Of a stretch of DNA of 64,000 nucleotides, positions 61,701 through 64,000 are shown piece after piece. Each line of letters begins with the position of its first letter. The stretch's first letter is position 1. The position numbers were made by a program, and so were the translations under genes. This DNA comes from Penelope pileata (lineage: Eukaryota > Chordata > Aves > Galliformes > Cracidae), in contig WBMW01001574.1 in NCBI GenBank assembly GCA_013396635.1, positions 1,686,814 to 1,750,813 of the forward strand. The letters are read 5' to 3'. The notes under the pieces are model-generated. The model made no database searches. It saw only the letters and a list, made by a program, of their open reading frames with translations, and had not been told where the DNA came from.

Positions 61701-63717
61701 ACTTTTGTCATTCGTTTTGAAGGGTCTGACCAGAAATTGGAACATCAGGAGCTTGAAGGAAGGGGCTACTGACAAGCAGAATCACATGTGCATGAACTGC
61801 AAAATCCTCCCTTTTCTATATTCCCAAAGCAGAAAGAAAATCAATTCAAAACAGTATAAATTCTAAAAATTTTTTTTTGAGAGATTAACTTGGCATAAAT
61901 TAATCTTGTGCTTCGATGCTGGACTCGATGTACAATTCTGATGAAGTAAAAGGAGTATTAAAGACAGGTGTTCAAATAGAAGTGAATATCCCAGCTGAAC
62001 ATGTTTACATGGGAACTTGTGAAAAAATGTTATCTGGGCAAAATATTTGTAGCTATATTATGGGGGAATTCTGTTTTTCCTAGTTAAAAAAAAAGATAAT
62101 CCAGTCCGCTTTATTTTTAATTATGGAAAGATTAGATAGAAAATAGAAACAATTGTTCACTGTGTATTCTAATAAGAAATCAGGGAAAGCAAATGCAAGT
62201 GCAAGTAGAATTTTCAAAACAAAAGGAGACACTTTACTGAAGGTGTTGTTAAGTTTGGGGCTCCTCTTCACAAGGCATGGGTGGCTATTGAAAATCTACA
62301 TAATGACAAAAAGCAATTGGAAAGTTTCTTAAACAGCCATTAAGGCTAGTACAGAGCTGCCACACCTGGATCAAAAGAGACCCAATGCCTCTGGTGGCAG
62401 CAGTGAGAAATTAAATATGCTGCTTATTTTCTTAAGCTTGTTCTTAGGTATTCACTATTATTTACTCTCACAGAAAGGACGTGGCTTTGTGAGAAACAAT
62501 AGTAGTGTCTACTTGAGGCAGTGGAGTTATTGTTCTTAAACACTGTTAGTGTTCCTGAAACATCCTTCTGCTAAAAACAATGCAACAAGATGAAAAACAA
62601 TAATGGAAAACTCAGAAGAACAGCATTATGAAAAAAACTCTGGGAAATGGAGAGGAGATTTTGCAAAAGAACTCTTGTTCACTTTAAATATCAGTCAGGG
62701 TATTATGTTTTGCTTTGCAATGGTTTGCATAGGACTGAACACATGAAAGGGCTAAGAGAAGAGACTACAGCATTTTAAGTGAAATATTCAGAAGTTTTCT
62801 AAACGGATATATATTGCACAGTTGTTAGTAACCACTTCCCCCCTCCAAGCTTTTGATTCTGACAAAAGTGTGGGTAAACAATAAACATATCTGCTCATTG
62901 TTATTACTGTTTTAGTGAGAAATAGATTTGATTAAAACAGTAATTTGCTTTCCATCAACAGAAGGTATGTGGTGGGCTTTGGTGTTCAATAAGAGTTAAA
63001 ATTGATTGGTGACCTGTCTTAAAGTTCTTCATCTTTCCAGTTCTCTTCATTTTTGCTCTCATTTACTTCCCTAACTCTCCTTTTCCACAATTATAAAAGT
63101 AAATGATTTCAATATGATGCAAAGGAGTAAACAAACCCTTACCCTGCAATTGTTCTAGGCACTGTGAAAGAACAAATAATCATTTTGACAGCTAGACAGG
63201 AGACGGGTCAAAGTGATCTGCTCAAAGTCTGCCTTCAAGAAAGGTCAGTAAGGTAAAGCTTCTTTCTGCTTTCTTTTATTCCCCTCCTTTGTTTTCTTTC
63301 CTTTTCTTTCCCCTCAAATTTCAGGGTGACCCAACAGCGTTCGCAAACAGCATTTGTGGCAAAGCCGCTTCATTTCTAAGACAGGTATTGCAGAAATAGA
63401 TAATATTTTCTGTATTTTTTTTTTAACATATCCTTGATTTTACATAATGATATAAAAAGCCATGGTCATGGCCATAAGAACATAAAATACATTCTGAAGA
63501 GTAACAGAGCAATGGTAGTAAGTAACTTTTCTCCAAGACAAAAAGTTTGGACACTAGAGTGGGAGGAGGCTGGTTTGCCAGTTTTCACTTTTTGCTTCTC
63601 ACTATTGCAAAGAGAGATCCAGTGCTGTTGAAGAAAGGCCCATGCTTTGAAGCAATGACCAAGTCTTAAAACAGGGAGAATAGCTTACAAAACCATGCAA
63701 ATACTGCAAAATATTTA
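55753..63717. other. Upstream flank, no gene recognised
   Basis: Unique AT-rich sequence between two CR1 tails. Open frames reach 120 codons (57347-57709, minus) without family resemblance. Unspotted small exons or non-coding RNA remain possible. Confidence 0.55.
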
Positions 63718-63796
63718 AGTATAATATACTTCTATATATATGTTAATATGTTACTAATATATTGATACATATATGTTAATATATTAATATTTATTG
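63718..63796. repeat. AT-rich imperfect repeat
   Basis: A tract of TATATATGTTAATAT-type units, with atatatgttaatat present twice, lying immediately before the CR1 end. No coding potential. Confidence 0.7.
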
Positions 63797-63797
63797 T

Positions 63798-63972
63798 AAC
63801 AGGTTGCCAAGAGAGGTGGTGGATGCTCCATCCCTGGAGACATTCAAGGTCAGGCTGGACTGGGCTCTGAGTGACCTGGTCTAGCTGTAGATGTCCCTGT
63901 TCATTGCAGGAGAATTGGACTAGATGACCTTTGAAGGTCCCTTCCAACTCTAAGGATTCTATGATTCTATGA
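63798..63972 (+). mobile_element. Short CR1 3' end
   Basis: About 175 bp, starting GGTTGCCAAGAGAGGTGGTG and ending CCTTCCAACTCTAAGG plus two overlapping ATTCTATGA units. The 3' variant differs from the other two copies, suggesting an older or different CR1 subfamily. It directly abuts an AT-rich repeat. Confidence 0.92.
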
Positions 63973-64000
63973 CATATGCATCTTTATGCATATGAATGTA

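Noticed and set aside
63175..63200. DR1-like GGGTCAAAGTGATC
   Set aside because: A weak match about 19 kb from the promoter with no partner site; expected by chance.
63916..63935. TGACCTTTGAAGG resembling a nuclear-receptor site
   Set aside because: It is part of the CR1 3' consensus, so it reflects the retroposon rather than local regulation.

Overview
The window is vertebrate nuclear DNA from a bird. It has AT-rich unique sequence, long introns with GT/AG splice sites, and three CR1 retroposon tails ending in the avian ATTCTATGA motif. The CR1 subtypes resemble those of galliforms such as chicken, but the species is not certain from sequence alone.

One gene dominates: a complete, apparently functional vitellogenin on the minus strand. 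It runs from a TATA box at 44015 to a poly(A) signal at 1918. I could follow all 35 exons by splice sites, reading phase and family similarity. They join in frame with no stop or frameshift, giving a precursor of about 1878 residues, or about 1896 with an alternative exon 25 donor. Order along the protein: 15-residue signal peptide; lipovitellin-1 (exons 2-22, 43623 down to 15301); serine-rich phosvitin (exons 23-25, 14634 down to 12806); lipovitellin-2 (exons 26-29); and the von Willebrand type D / cysteine-rich C-terminal region (exons 30-35). Residue-level divergence from what I remember of chicken VTG1 and VTG2 is at the level of a paralogue in both cases. The best name is therefore VTG3, given with moderate confidence. 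At about 42 kb it is much longer than the roughly 20 kb I recall for chicken VTG2, because of large introns; the largest is intron 19, about 5 kb.

The core promoter is compact: a TATA box, a predicted 5'UTR of about 14 nt, and FOXA-like and ONECUT-like liver motifs near -100 to -120. About 5.3 kb upstream lies the most interesting non-coding element. It is a near-perfect oestrogen response element (12 of 13 bases) followed within 2 bp by a near-perfect DR1 nuclear-receptor site, which overlaps two abutting GATA motifs, all in about 40 bp. It is the only palindromic ERE I found anywhere in the window.

Region by region: 1-1895 is 3' flank with no gene seen; 1896-43985 is the vitellogenin gene, with one CR1 in intron 11, a G-rich tract in intron 26 and poly-T tracts; 43986-44620 is the proximal promoter; 44621-64000 is upstream flank with the composite hormone-response element, two CR1 tails and simple repeats. 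I recognised no second gene and no vitellogenin pseudogene there.
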